Shown here one piece after another: positions 17,185 through 25,971 of a stretch of 64,000 nucleotides of DNA (within the stretch, counting starts at the first letter, position 1; every line of letters begins with the position of its first letter). Origin of the DNA: Pseudomonadales bacterium (lineage in GTDB: Bacteria; Pseudomonadota; Gammaproteobacteria; Pseudomonadales; Azotimanducaceae). The stretch lies in NCBI GenBank assembly GCA_041395945.1, contig JAWKZN010000001.1:744001-808000 (forward strand), written 5' to 3'. The position numbers and the translations under genes are program-made. The notes under the pieces were generated by a model. The model was not told where the DNA came from. It did not search any database and saw only the letters and a list, made by a program, of their open reading frames with translations.

Positions 17185-18129
17185 ATGATTCCCGACTGGC
17201 CGCGTGCCTGGGATGGTGAACCCGCTACCGGCAGAATCCGCAGTGAGCCGGACGATTTTCAGGTATTCGAAATCCCCTCCTTCACACCCACTGGAGAAGG
17301 CGAGCACCTGCTCGTACATGTCGAGAAAGTGAATCTCACCACCACGGATCTGGTAGCGCACCTGGCTGCAACCCATGGCATTGCAGATACCGGAATCGGT
17401 TACGCGGGCATGAAGGATAAACGTGCACGCACCCGCCAGTGGTTGAGCCTGCCCGTCGCCGACTATTGCGCATCCCCTGTCTGCACGGCCGATGGCGCTG
17501 AATTCCAGGTTCTGCAGATGCATCGGCATCAGCGCAAGCTGCGCAGAGGGGATCTGCTCGGCAATCGGTTCGACATTCGCGTGCGGGCGGTCGGGAAGAT
17601 GGCGGCATTGCTGGCAGGGCTCGAGGCCGTGACCCGCACCGGTGTGCCCAATTATTTCGGTGCCCAGCGTTTCGGCCGCAGCAACATCGAAGACGCGGTT
17701 CGCTGGCTCGGCGTGCGGCGCAGGCGCCGGGTGTCGCGCTTTCAGCAGGGCCTGTATCTGTCCGTACTGCGCAGTCTGCTGTTCAACGAAGTGCTGGCTG
17801 CGCGGGTGCGGGCCGGCAACTGGGACAAAGCAATCCCCGGCGATGTGATGGCGGCAGGTTATCCGACCGGGCCCCTGTGGGGGCGCGGTCGCTCCGGCAG
17901 TACCCGGGAGGCTGTCGCGATCGAGAACTCGGTACTCGATGCGCATCGGGCGATCTGCGAGGGACTGGAATTTTCCGGTGTGGTGCAGGGACGCCGCAGT
18001 CTGGTGCTGATGCCGGATCGATTGCGCTGGGAGGTGCTTGCAGACGACGAACTGCGACTGTCTTTCGGTCTTCCGGCCGGTGGCTACGCGACCACGTTGT
18101 TGAGCGAACTGCTGGAACTGCAGACGTGA
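17185..18129 (+). CDS. truD: TruD, tRNA pseudouridine(13) synthase
   Basis: TruD isomerises U13 in tRNA-Glu. The signature GYAGMKDKRARTRQWLSL contains the catalytic aspartate. RIRSEPDDFQVFEI and VPNYFGAQRFGRSNIEDAVRW are also characteristic. I chose the ATG at 17185; a GTG at 17167 overlapping ftsB adds six residues and is possible. About 314 residues is slightly short of E. coli (349). It overlaps pcm in GTGA. surE, often between truD and pcm, is not here. Confidence 0.93.
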   Translation: MIPDWPRAWDGEPATGRIRSEPDDFQVFEIPSFTPTGEGEHLLVHVEKVNLTTTDLVAHLAATHGIADTGIGYAGMKDKRARTRQWLSLPVADYCASPVCTADGAEFQVLQMHRHQRKLRRGDLLGNRFDIRVRAVGKMAALLAGLEAVTRTGVPNYFGAQRFGRSNIEDAVRWLGVRRRRRVSRFQQGLYLSVLRSLLFNEVLAARVRAGNWDKAIPGDVMAAGYPTGPLWGRGRSGSTREAVAIENSVLDAHRAICEGLEFSGVVQGRRSLVLMPDRLRWEVLADDELRLSFGLPAGGYATTLLSELLELQT

Positions 18130-18812
18130 GCCGTTTCGATCTGGTCGGCATCGGCATGACGTCGCAACGCACCCGGGACCGGCTGGTTGCGCGATTGCGC
18201 AAGCAGGGCATCAGCGACGAACGGGTGCTGCAGGCCATGGGTGCAGTGCCCCGTCACATCTTTCTCGATGAAGCGCTTGCGCATCGCGCGTATGAAGACT
18301 CCTCGCTGCCCATCGGTCAGGGTCAGACCCTGTCGCGCCCCTTCGTGGTTGCGCTGATGACCCAGACCCTGCTGGATGCACCCCATAAGGAACCCCGCCC
18401 GGGTCTTCGTGTGCTGGAAGTGGGTACCGGCAGCGGTTACCAGACCGCCGTACTCGCCAGTCTCGGCGATGTGGTGCAGCGCATTTATACGATCGAGCGT
18501 CTCGAAGGATTCAGCGAGCGTGCCCGGGAGCGTCTGCTGGCGATGCGACACAGAACGATCCGCTTCAAACACGGTGACGGCTACGAAGGCTGGCCGGGGG
18601 AAGCTCCGTTCGACGCGATTCTCGTCACTGCAGCACCACCGGAGGTTCCCGCCACCCTGCTCGAGCAGCTGGAGGTCGGCGGTCGACTCGTGGTTCCGGT
18701 CGGCGGTCAGGAGGTGCAGGAGCTCAAGGTATACGACCGCACCCCCGATGGTCTGGTCATGCAGACCATCGATCAGGTGCGCTTCGTGCCGCTGGTCAAA
18801 GGTGTGCGCTGA
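18126..18812 (+). CDS. pcm: Protein-L-isoaspartate O-methyltransferase
   Basis: Pcm methylates L-isoaspartyl residues as the first step in repairing aged proteins. The GTG at 18126 overlaps the truD stop; an ATG at 18156 would also fit. The SAM-binding motif is VLEVGTGSGYQTAVLASLG, and the substrate loop GQTLSRPFVVALMTQ and VTAAPPEVPATLLEQL are present. With 228 residues it has the usual size. The neighbourhood pcm-nlpD-rpoS is conserved and links repair with stationary phase. Confidence 0.95.
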   Translation: MSRFDLVGIGMTSQRTRDRLVARLRKQGISDERVLQAMGAVPRHIFLDEALAHRAYEDSSLPIGQGQTLSRPFVVALMTQTLLDAPHKEPRPGLRVLEVGTGSGYQTAVLASLGDVVQRIYTIERLEGFSERARERLLAMRHRTIRFKHGDGYEGWPGEAPFDAILVTAAPPEVPATLLEQLEVGGRLVVPVGGQEVQELKVYDRTPDGLVMQTIDQVRFVPLVKGVR

Positions 18813-18848
18813 GCGTGCCTGCATGAAAGCGCTCCGAGGAGGAGTTCC

Positions 18849-19787
18849 ATGAAACCGCAGCAGGCTGACAGGCCGGAAAAGCAGCGCGGGACCCGTACCC
18901 GCGGCGGCTGGCTGGGCGTCTATCTGCGCGGTTTTGCCATGGGCGTTGCCGAACTGGTGCCGGGTGTTTCCGGCGGCACGATTGCCTTCATCAGCGGTAT
19001 ATTTGACGAACTGGTGGGCACCCTCGCGGGTCTGCGCCTGCCGTCCGTCGGCCTGTTGCGGCGGCGCGGACCGCTGGGCTGGATCGCCCCCTACTGGCAG
19101 CAGCACAATCTGACCTTTCTGCTGTGTCTGGGCATCGGCATGCTGTCGAGTGTCGCGCTGCTCGCCCATCTGCTGAGCCTTCTGATCGAAACCGTGCGGC
19201 CGCTGGTCTGGGGATTCTTCTTCGGGCTGATTCTCTACTCGGTTTACGAAATCGGTCGACATCTGGCGCAGCGTGCGCTGCTGCGTTTCGCTCCCATCGG
19301 TCTGCTCCTCGGTCTCCTGATAGCGTTTCTGGAACCGCTGCCGGCGGAGCCTGCGCTATGGATGTTTTTCTTTGGTGGCGCGCTGGCGGTATCCGCCTGG
19401 CTGCTGCCTGCGGTATCGGGCAGCTTCCTGCTGCTGGTACTCGGTCTGTATGAATCGGTGCTGGCGGCGGTCACCACACTCAACTGGTCGGTGCTGCTGG
19501 TGTTCGGTGTCGGCTGTGCGAGCGGCCTGCTGCTGTTTGCAAATCTGTTGTCCTGGCTGCTCGGCCGCTACCGTGAGAGCATCGTTGCCCTGCTGACAGG
19601 GTTCATGGCGGGTGCCGCGGTGCAACTGTGGCCCTGGCAGGTGGCAGGCGAACCGGTATCGCCGCGGATGTACGAGGCGGGCCAGACCGGGGATGCGCTG
19701 GTGACCGCCGTCTGCATCGCGATGCTGGCCGGTGCACTGGTGATCGCGGCGATGTCACGGCTCACCCGCACGGATCCCGCAGCTTGA
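18849..19787 (+). CDS. popT: DUF368 membrane protein, probable undecaprenyl-phosphate translocase (PopT type)
   Basis: This polytopic membrane protein of 312 residues carries the DUF368 hallmark VAELVPGVSGGTIAFISGIFDELV near the N-terminus and a second copy-like block WLLPAVSGSFLLLVLGLYESVL in the C-terminal half, separated by several hydrophobic helices. DUF368 proteins (PopT) have been reported to return undecaprenyl phosphate across the inner membrane for reuse in cell-wall synthesis. A good ribosome site (GAGGAG) precedes the ATG. It lies between pcm and nlpD, which is not its universal position. The function is by family, not tested here. Confidence 0.82.
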   Translation: MKPQQADRPEKQRGTRTRGGWLGVYLRGFAMGVAELVPGVSGGTIAFISGIFDELVGTLAGLRLPSVGLLRRRGPLGWIAPYWQQHNLTFLLCLGIGMLSSVALLAHLLSLLIETVRPLVWGFFFGLILYSVYEIGRHLAQRALLRFAPIGLLLGLLIAFLEPLPAEPALWMFFFGGALAVSAWLLPAVSGSFLLLVLGLYESVLAAVTTLNWSVLLVFGVGCASGLLLFANLLSWLLGRYRESIVALLTGFMAGAAVQLWPWQVAGEPVSPRMYEAGQTGDALVTAVCIAMLAGALVIAAMSRLTRTDPAA

Positions 19788-19795
19788 ATCACTCG

Positions 19796-20446
19796 ATGTC
19801 CAGAACCGGAATCGCAGCCGTACTGCTCGTGATGGTCTGCCTGGGCTGCGCGACCTCGAATCCGCCCGTTCCCCGCAGCAGCGGTCCGGTGCCCGAGTAT
19901 TACGTGGTGGAGAAGGGCGACACGCTCTATGAGATTGCCTGGCGCTACCGGCTCGATCATCGCCTGCTGGCACTGGCGAACGGTATCAGGCCGCCGTACA
20001 CCATATATCCCGAGCAGAAACTGCGGCTCACCGAGCATGTGATCGCTGTTCATGATGCCCGGCGGGTCAGAACAATCCCCTCTGACATTGCCTGGCGCTG
20101 GCCGACAACGGCGGCGATCAGCGAAGAATTCAGCCGCCGCAATCCGGCCATCGATTTCCGGCTCGCCCGGGGGGATGCCGTCCGGGCCTGTGCCGCGGGC
20201 GAAGTTGTCTATTCGGGGGCGGGACTCGATGGTTATCCTTTTCTGGTGATCCTGAAGCACGACGATGCCTACCTGAGCGCCTACAGCTCGCGACAGAATC
20301 CCAGGGTGCGGGAAGGTGCCCGGGTTAAAGCTGGGGCGCTTCTGGCCGACACAGTGAGCAGAGCGGAAGCAGGCGGGACCCTGCGTTTCGAGATTCGCAC
20401 AGATGGTAAAGCCGTCGATCCGCGATCCCTGCTGGGGCCCCGTTAG
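19796..20446 (+). CDS. nlpD: NlpD, LysM/M23 lipoprotein (amidase activator)
   Basis: NlpD activates the AmiC amidase at the septum. The ATG at 19796 yields a lipoprotein signal (IAAVLLVMVCLGC) with Cys at about residue 18. A LysM domain follows (YYVVEKGDTLYEIAWRYRL). The C-terminal LytM/M23 domain is degenerate: the usual metal-ligand His before FEIR is Arg (TLRFEIR), as expected for a non-hydrolytic activator. It has only 216 residues, shorter than E. coli NlpD (379), since the linker is short. The gene directly precedes rpoS, as in E. coli, where an rpoS promoter lies within nlpD. Confidence 0.9.
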   Translation: MSRTGIAAVLLVMVCLGCATSNPPVPRSSGPVPEYYVVEKGDTLYEIAWRYRLDHRLLALANGIRPPYTIYPEQKLRLTEHVIAVHDARRVRTIPSDIAWRWPTTAAISEEFSRRNPAIDFRLARGDAVRACAAGEVVYSGAGLDGYPFLVILKHDDAYLSAYSSRQNPRVREGARVKAGALLADTVSRAEAGGTLRFEIRTDGKAVDPRSLLGPR

Positions 20447-20529
20447 TGTAGAGCGATGCGCTGTACTGGTGTCTCCGCCGTGTTCAACCGGGTTCCGCAG
20501 GACGCAGAACCCACCACGAGGGACGCCCG

Positions 20530-21474
20530 ATGTCTGCCATGGAACTGGCCGAAGATACGCTTGATGACGGCCCGCTCGACGATGTCGAGCAGGATGTGGA
20601 GGTCATGGATGCCATCGAGCCGCTGCACGAACGCAGCGCCGACGACTCAGCCGATGCAACCACCCTGTATCTGCGGGAAATCGGCCGTGCGCCGCTGCTC
20701 TCAGCGGACGAAGAGAAGCACTTCGGGCGCCTGGCCAGAAGCGGGGACGCGGCCGGCAGGCGCCGCATGATCGAAAGCAATCTGCGCCTGGTGGTGAAGA
20801 TCGCACGCCGCTATCTGCACCGCGGGCTGTCGCTCCTCGATCTCATCGAAGAAGGCAATCTCGGCCTGATTCACGCGGTGGAGAAATTTGACCCCGAGCG
20901 GGGCTTCCGCTTCTCGACCTATGCCACCTGGTGGATCCGTCAGTCCATCGAGCGCGGCATCATGAATCAGACCCGCACCATCCGCCTGCCGATTCATGTG
21001 GTCAAACAGCTCAACGTCTATCTGCGCGGTGTGCGCGAACTCACTCAGAAACTCGATCACGAACCCACGGTGGAAGATGTCGCCGCTCTGCTCGATAAAC
21101 CCGTGGAGGAAGTGCGGCGCATGCTCAGCCTCGAAGAGCGCGTCGACTCCCTGGATGCCTACCGGACCCAGGGAGATCGCTCCATGCTGGAAATGGTACC
21201 GGATGAAGGCATTCTCGACCCGGCCATCGAAGTTCAGGAATCCGGCCTCATGGCGCAGCTCGATTCACTCATCGACGATCTTCCGGAAAAGCAGCGGGAA
21301 GTACTGGCGCGTCGCTTCGGCCTGCGTGGTCACGATATGGCCACACTGGAAGAAGTGGGCAAGGCGGTGGGACTCACCCGGGAACGGGTGCGGCAGATTC
21401 AGGTCGAGGCGCTGAAGAAGCTGCGTCGCGGACTGGAGCTCCAGGGACTGGATGCGGCGGGCGTGTTCGGCTGA
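20530..21474 (+). CDS. rpoS: RpoS, stationary-phase sigma factor
   Basis: RpoS directs the general stress response. Region 1.2 (LYLREIGRAPLLSADEE) is followed by region 2 with RRYLHRGLSLLDLIEEGNLGL and FSTYATWWIRQSIERGIM, then region 3, and region 4.2 with DMATLEEVGKAVGLTRERVRQIQVEALKKL (helix-turn-helix). The short acidic N-terminus and 314-residue length separate it from RpoD (>600). The position next to nlpD also supports RpoS. Confidence 0.95.
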   Translation: MSAMELAEDTLDDGPLDDVEQDVEVMDAIEPLHERSADDSADATTLYLREIGRAPLLSADEEKHFGRLARSGDAAGRRRMIESNLRLVVKIARRYLHRGLSLLDLIEEGNLGLIHAVEKFDPERGFRFSTYATWWIRQSIERGIMNQTRTIRLPIHVVKQLNVYLRGVRELTQKLDHEPTVEDVAALLDKPVEEVRRMLSLEERVDSLDAYRTQGDRSMLEMVPDEGILDPAIEVQESGLMAQLDSLIDDLPEKQREVLARRFGLRGHDMATLEEVGKAVGLTRERVRQIQVEALKKLRRGLELQGLDAAGVFG

Positions 21475-21542
21475 TCTGAAGCCTGCCCGTCCGTCCGGCG
21501 CCGCAGATTACCGGCTGCCCCGGGGCGGGAACAGTTCCCCGC

Positions 21543-21866
21543 TCAGCGCTCCAGGTATTTGATCTTGTCGGTTTTGCCCTTCCAGTCTTCGGCTTCGGGC
21601 AGGGGATCTTTCTTCTCGGTGATATTCGGCCAGATTTCGGCGAGCTCCAGATTCAGTTTCAGAAACTCCTCCTGATCTGCCGGCAGTTCATCTTCGGAGA
21701 AGATGGCATCGACGGGGCATTCGGGCTCGCACAATGCGCAGTCGATGCACTCGTCGGGGTGGATGACCAGCATGTTGGGGCCCTCGTAGAAACAGTCCAC
21801 GGGGCACACCTCGACACAATCGGTGTGCTTGCACTTGATGCAGTTGTCGCCGACGACGAACGTCAT
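21543..21866 (-). CDS. fdxA: 7Fe-8S ferredoxin FdxA
   Basis: A 107-residue ferredoxin of the Azotobacter FdI type. N-terminal cysteines CIKCKHTDCVEVCPVDC and CIDCALCEPECPVDAIF arrange one [3Fe-4S] and one [4Fe-4S] cluster, followed by the C-terminal helical extension typical of FdxA (FLKLNLELAEIWPNI). It is a low-potential electron carrier of the cytoplasm. It lies downstream of mutS on the same strand with a 71-base gap; the mutS-fdxA pair is common in pseudomonads and relatives. It converges with rpoS. Confidence 0.94.
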   Translation of the reverse strand: MTFVVGDNCIKCKHTDCVEVCPVDCFYEGPNMLVIHPDECIDCALCEPECPVDAIFSEDELPADQEEFLKLNLELAEIWPNITEKKDPLPEAEDWKGKTDKIKYLER

Positions 21867-21937
21867 AACTTCTCCGGATGAACGCGGCAGCCGCGTATTC
21901 TAACGGGTTTGCCTGGAGAGTCGAGGCCCGGAGCGGG

Positions 21938-24520
21938 TCAAATCGACCCGTCCAGGGCCGCGCGCAGCCGGTACAGCGCCTCCAGCGCAGCCTTCGGACT
22001 CAACTCATCCGGGTTCAGATCGGCGAGTCGTGAAAGCGCGGGGTGCGGGACGTCTGAAATGCCTGGTGGAATGCCGACAAAGAGATCCGGCTGCCGGGGA
22101 TTTCTGTCTGCCTGGGCCTGCTCGAGCGCCTGGAGCCGGGAGCGCGCTTCTTGCAGTACCGCATCGGGCACGCCGGCCAGTCGAGCCACCTGGATGCCAT
22201 AGCTCTGACTCGCCGGTCCGTCTTCCACGCTGTGCAGAAAGACGATCCGGCCCTGGTGCTCGGTCGCCGCCAGGTGCACGTTGCAGGCTGCGGGCAGTTC
22301 GTCTGCCAGCTGGGTAAGTTCGAAATAGTGGGTCGCAAACAGGGTGAAGGAGCGCAGCCGTGTTGCCAGATGGTTGAGGGTTGCCCAGGCGAGGGCGAGA
22401 CCGTCGTAGGTGCTGGTGCCGCGACCGATCTCGTCCAGCAGCACCAGGCTTTGCGCAGTGGCGTGGTGCAGGATGTTGGCGGTTTCGGTCATCTCCACCA
22501 TGAAGGTCGAGCGCCCGCCGCTGAGATCGTCTGAGGCGCCGATGCGGGTGAAAATCCGGTCGATGGGCCCGATGCGTGCGCCGCGTGCCGGGACGAAACT
22601 GCCGGTATGGGCCAGCAGAACGATCAGCGCCGACTGACGCATGTACGTCGACTTGCCCCCCATGTTCGGACCGGTGATGAGCAGGGTGCGGCGCTCGTCA
22701 CTCAGCTGCAGATCGTTGGCGATGAAGGGGTTCTCACTGCTCGCCTTCACCACCGGGTGCCAGCCGGCATCGATTCTGATGCCCGGTGTCTCGACCAGTT
22801 CCGGCGGACTGAAATTCAGAGTCTGGGCCCGTTCGGCGAAGGTGCAGAGCACGTCGATCTCGGCAGCCGCAGCAGCGGCCGCGCGCAGTGCCCGGCCGGA
22901 CTTCTGCAGGGAGCCGACCAGCGCGTCGTAGAGTGAGCGCTCGAGCTTCAGTGCGCGATTCGAAGCGCTCAGCGCTTTTTCTTCGAAGGTTTTCAACTCG
23001 GGCGTGATGTAGCGCTCTGCGTTCTTCAGTGTCTGCCGGCGCACGTACTCGGCAGGAACCGCGGTGGACGCACTGCGGCTGGTTTCGATGTAGTAGCCGT
23101 GTACCCGGTTGTAACCCACCTTGAGGGTTGCGATTCCCGTCCGCTGGCGTTCGTCCCGCTCCAGTGCAGCGAGCCACTCGGCGGCGTTTTCCGTCAGGCC
23201 GCGCAGTTCATCCAGCCCGGCATCATAGCCGGCGGCGATGACGCCGCCGTCTCGGATCAGGGCGGCCGGGTTCTCCATGAGTGCGCTGCGCAGCAGCTCA
23301 AGCTCGGCTGTGAAATCCGGCAGATCAGCGGTGAGTTCGGCGAGTCTGGGCGAGGTGGGCAGGGCCTGGCAGAGAGCGGGAAAGCCGGCCAGGGCACTGC
23401 GCAGCCGGGACAGATCACGCGGGCTGACGCTACCCAGGGCGAGCCGGGAGACGATCCGCTCCAGATCACCGACTTCCCGGATGCCGGTGCGCAGCCGGGT
23501 GAGGGTATCCGCGCCGAGCAGCGCGCCGACCGCATCCTGACGGGCCTGGATCTGTGGGCGATCGCGACTGGGCGCATTGAGCCAGCGGCGCAGCAGGCGG
23601 CCGCCCATGGGTGTGCGGGTGGTGTTGAGCAGGGCGTAGAGGGTGTGCTCTTCACTGCCGTCGAGGCGCCGGTCGATTTCGAGATTGCGCCGGGAGTGGG
23701 CGTCCAGGGCCACTGCATCCGCCGTTGTCAGCACCGTGAGATGGTCGATGTATTCCAGCGGCTGACACTGGGTCTGCTTGGCGTATTCGAGCACGGCGGC
23801 TGCGACACCGATCAGGGGCGATCGGGTGTCGATGCCGAAGCCGCTGAGATCCCGGGTGCCGAAGTGTCTGGTCAGCTGGCGCATGCCCAGGGTGCGATCG
23901 AAGGCCAGATCGTCGAGCAGGCGGCAGTGCACGGTGTTCGCCAGGACGGGGTGCCGGCTGCGGCGGGGAACGAGCACTTCGCTGGGCTGCAGACGCGCGA
24001 GTTCCGCCTCCAGGGACTGGTGATCCGGCAGGTGGCTGACCTGCAGTTCGGCACTGGACAGGTTCAGGATCGCGACGGCGGCCCCGGTACCCGGGTCGGG
24101 ATCCGGCTGGATGCCCATGAGCAGGCTGTCCCGGGCGCCGGACTGGAGCGCATCGTCAGTAAGGGTACCCGGTGTGACGATGCGCACCACCTGGCGCTCC
24201 ACAGGGCCTTTGCTGGTCGCCGGATCACCGATCTGCTCGCACACGGCAACCGAGACCCCCTGTTTCATGAGCCGGGCCAGATAGCCGTCCGCGGCGTGGT
24301 AAGGCACGCCGCACATGGGGATGGGGGCTCCGCCGGACTGGCCCCGGGCGGTGAGGGTGATATCGAGCAGTTCGGCGGCCCTCTCGGCGTCGCCAAAGAA
24401 GAGTTCATAGAAATCGCCCATCCGGTAAAACACCAGTTCATCAGGATGGCGCGCCTTGATTCCCAGATACTGCTGCATCATGGGTGTGTGGCTGGTCAGA
24501 TCGGGGTTTGCGGTGCTCAT
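21938..24520 (-). CDS. mutS: MutS, DNA mismatch-repair ATPase
   Basis: MutS recognises mispairs and recruits MutL. The N-terminal mismatch-binding motif is in VFYRMGDFYELFFGDAERA (Phe-x-Glu). The ATPase domain contains Walker A TGPNMGGKSTYMRQSAL, the Walker B region LVLLDEIGRGTSTYDGLAL and the His block LFATHYFELTQLADEL. At 860 residues it matches E. coli (853). It is divergent from recA, with the LexA box and repeats between them. Confidence 0.97.
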   Translation of the reverse strand: MSTANPDLTSHTPMMQQYLGIKARHPDELVFYRMGDFYELFFGDAERAAELLDITLTARGQSGGAPIPMCGVPYHAADGYLARLMKQGVSVAVCEQIGDPATSKGPVERQVVRIVTPGTLTDDALQSGARDSLLMGIQPDPDPGTGAAVAILNLSSAELQVSHLPDHQSLEAELARLQPSEVLVPRRSRHPVLANTVHCRLLDDLAFDRTLGMRQLTRHFGTRDLSGFGIDTRSPLIGVAAAVLEYAKQTQCQPLEYIDHLTVLTTADAVALDAHSRRNLEIDRRLDGSEEHTLYALLNTTRTPMGGRLLRRWLNAPSRDRPQIQARQDAVGALLGADTLTRLRTGIREVGDLERIVSRLALGSVSPRDLSRLRSALAGFPALCQALPTSPRLAELTADLPDFTAELELLRSALMENPAALIRDGGVIAAGYDAGLDELRGLTENAAEWLAALERDERQRTGIATLKVGYNRVHGYYIETSRSASTAVPAEYVRRQTLKNAERYITPELKTFEEKALSASNRALKLERSLYDALVGSLQKSGRALRAAAAAAAEIDVLCTFAERAQTLNFSPPELVETPGIRIDAGWHPVVKASSENPFIANDLQLSDERRTLLITGPNMGGKSTYMRQSALIVLLAHTGSFVPARGARIGPIDRIFTRIGASDDLSGGRSTFMVEMTETANILHHATAQSLVLLDEIGRGTSTYDGLALAWATLNHLATRLRSFTLFATHYFELTQLADELPAACNVHLAATEHQGRIVFLHSVEDGPASQSYGIQVARLAGVPDAVLQEARSRLQALEQAQADRNPRQPDLFVGIPPGISDVPHPALSRLADLNPDELSPKAALEALYRLRAALDGSI

Positions 24521-24623
24521 GGAAGCCCGGGATGTTGCAGTCTGGCGTGGCGGACATCAACCCCGGGCCGTGTGCGCGATGGGCTCGACGGCCACTGCCG
24601 GCGCAAAGCCCCCTTGAACCGAC

Positions 24624-24643
24624 TACTGATTAAATATACAGTA
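24624..24643. promoter_or_regulatory. LexA (SOS) box upstream of recA
   Basis: A CTG-N10-CAG site (24626-24641) with an AT-rich centre and flanking TA on both sides matches the gammaproteobacterial SOS box. It lies 118 bases before the recA ATG and 104 bases before mutS on the other strand. It should place recA (and perhaps recX) under LexA. Confidence 0.88.
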
Positions 24644-24688
24644 CCTGGCAGTTGGCTCGGGAACAGCTTTTCCGGGTGTGAAAGCAGC

Positions 24689-24721
24689 CACGGCAGCTAC
24701 ACGGCAGCTACACGGCAGCTA
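24689..24721 (+). repeat. Three 11-bp tandem repeats in the recA leader
   Basis: The unit CACGGCAGCTA occurs three times without interruption between the LexA box and the recA ribosome site. The following 20 bases are also repetitive (AAAGAGAGCA, AAAGAGAGAG). The array would be transcribed in the recA 5' leader. Confidence 0.9.
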
Positions 24722-24760
24722 AAGAGAGCAAAAGAGAGAGAATTAATTGGAGACAGGTTC

Positions 24761-25870
24761 ATGAGCGTATCGTCGTCAAAATCCAGCGGTCCATCGAAAG
24801 CAAGCAAAGACGCCTTCCGGGATCCCAATCGCGAGCAGAACCGGGACCGCGCCCTGACTGCGGCTCTGGCCCAGATCGAGCGACAGTTCGGCAAGGGCTC
24901 GATGATGCGCCTCGGCGATCGGGAACAGGTCGCCATTCCCTCTGTGTCCACCGGTTCTCTGGGTCTGGACATCGCGCTGGGCATCGGCGGTCTGCCCCGG
25001 GGTCGCGTGGTGGAGATCTATGGACCGGAATCCTCGGGCAAGACGACGCTGACACTCCAGGTAATCGCCGAAGCGCAGAAGGCAGGTGGCACCTGCGCCT
25101 TCATCGACGCGGAGCACGCGCTGGATCCCGACTATGCCCAGAAGCTGGGTGTGGATACGGACAATCTGCTGGTCTCCCAGCCGGATACCGGTGAGCAGGC
25201 CCTGGAAATCTGCGACATGCTGGTGCGTTCAGGCGCCGTCGAGGTGGTGGTGGTCGATTCAGTTGCCGCTCTGACACCGCGAGCCGAAATCGAAGGTGAG
25301 ATGGGCGATTCCCATGTCGGCCTGCAGGCCCGCCTGATGAGTCAGGCGCTGCGCAAAATGACAGGCAACATCAAGCAGTCCAATACTCTGGTGGTGTTCA
25401 TCAACCAGATCCGTATGAAGATCGGTGTGATGTTCGGCTCTCCCGAGACCACCACCGGGGGTAATGCGCTGAAGTTCTACTCTTCGGTCCGTCTGGACAT
25501 CCGCCGGATCGGCGCGGTGAAGGAGGGTGATGAGGTGATCGGCAATGAGACCCGGGTAAAGGTGGTGAAAAACAAAGTCGCGCCGCCCTTCCGGCAGACC
25601 GAGTTCCAGATTCTCTACGGCCAGGGTATCAATCGCATGGGTGAGATCCTCGATCTGGGTGCCGCACAGGGCATCGTCGAGAAATCCGGCGCCTGGTATT
25701 CCTACAAGTCGGACCGTATCGGCCAGGGCCGTAAGAACGCCGCCGATTTCCTCGCCCAGAACCCGGAGATCTGTGCGGAGATCGAGCAGACCATTCGTGA
25801 GCAGCTGCTGCCTACCGTCACCCGTGGTGAGGACGTGGTGGTGCCGGAACCGGCCCAGGACGCCCTCTAA
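24761..25870 (+). CDS. recA: RecA recombinase
   Basis: RecA forms the strand-exchange filament and triggers LexA cleavage. The ATG at 24761 has TTGGAGAC upstream. The frame is open much further back, but only as antisense to mutS. Walker A is GPESSGKTTL at about residues 88-97; VVVDSVAALTPRAEIEGEMGD and FINQIRMKIGVMFG are the usual core blocks. The 369 residues include a Ser/Lys-rich N-terminal extension of about 25 residues (SVSSSKSSGPSKASKDAF) absent from E. coli RecA, and a short C-terminal tail that lacks the long acidic end. Confidence 0.97.
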   Translation: MSVSSSKSSGPSKASKDAFRDPNREQNRDRALTAALAQIERQFGKGSMMRLGDREQVAIPSVSTGSLGLDIALGIGGLPRGRVVEIYGPESSGKTTLTLQVIAEAQKAGGTCAFIDAEHALDPDYAQKLGVDTDNLLVSQPDTGEQALEICDMLVRSGAVEVVVVDSVAALTPRAEIEGEMGDSHVGLQARLMSQALRKMTGNIKQSNTLVVFINQIRMKIGVMFGSPETTTGGNALKFYSSVRLDIRRIGAVKEGDEVIGNETRVKVVKNKVAPPFRQTEFQILYGQGINRMGEILDLGAAQGIVEKSGAWYSYKSDRIGQGRKNAADFLAQNPEICAEIEQTIREQLLPTVTRGEDVVVPEPAQDAL

Positions 25871-25893
25871 CAGTACTGGCTGAGTGCGGGAAA

Positions 25894-25968
25894 GCGGGTG
25901 CGGAATAAGCGGGTGCGGAATAAGCAGGTGCGGAATAAGCGGGTACGGAATAAGCAGGTACGGAATAA
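25894..25968 (+). repeat. Five 15-bp tandem repeats between recA and recX
   Basis: Five units of the form GCRGGTRCGGAATAA run head to tail and end 3 bases before the recX GTG. Each contains TAA. They occupy the place where E. coli has a partial terminator controlling recX read-through. No hairpin is obvious. Confidence 0.92.
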
Positions 25969-25971
25969 ACA

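Noticed and set aside
21475..21542. Possible bidirectional terminator between rpoS and fdxA
   Set aside because: There is a GCCCCGGGGC palindrome but no T run on either side and no extended stem, so I do not call it.
23099..24760. Long upstream extension of the recA frame through mutS
   Set aside because: It is antisense to mutS and crosses the LexA box and leader. The ATG at 24761 with its ribosome site gives the normal RecA start.
25894..25968. CRISPR-like array between recA and recX
   Set aside because: The repeats are 15 bases with no spacers, so this is a plain tandem repeat.
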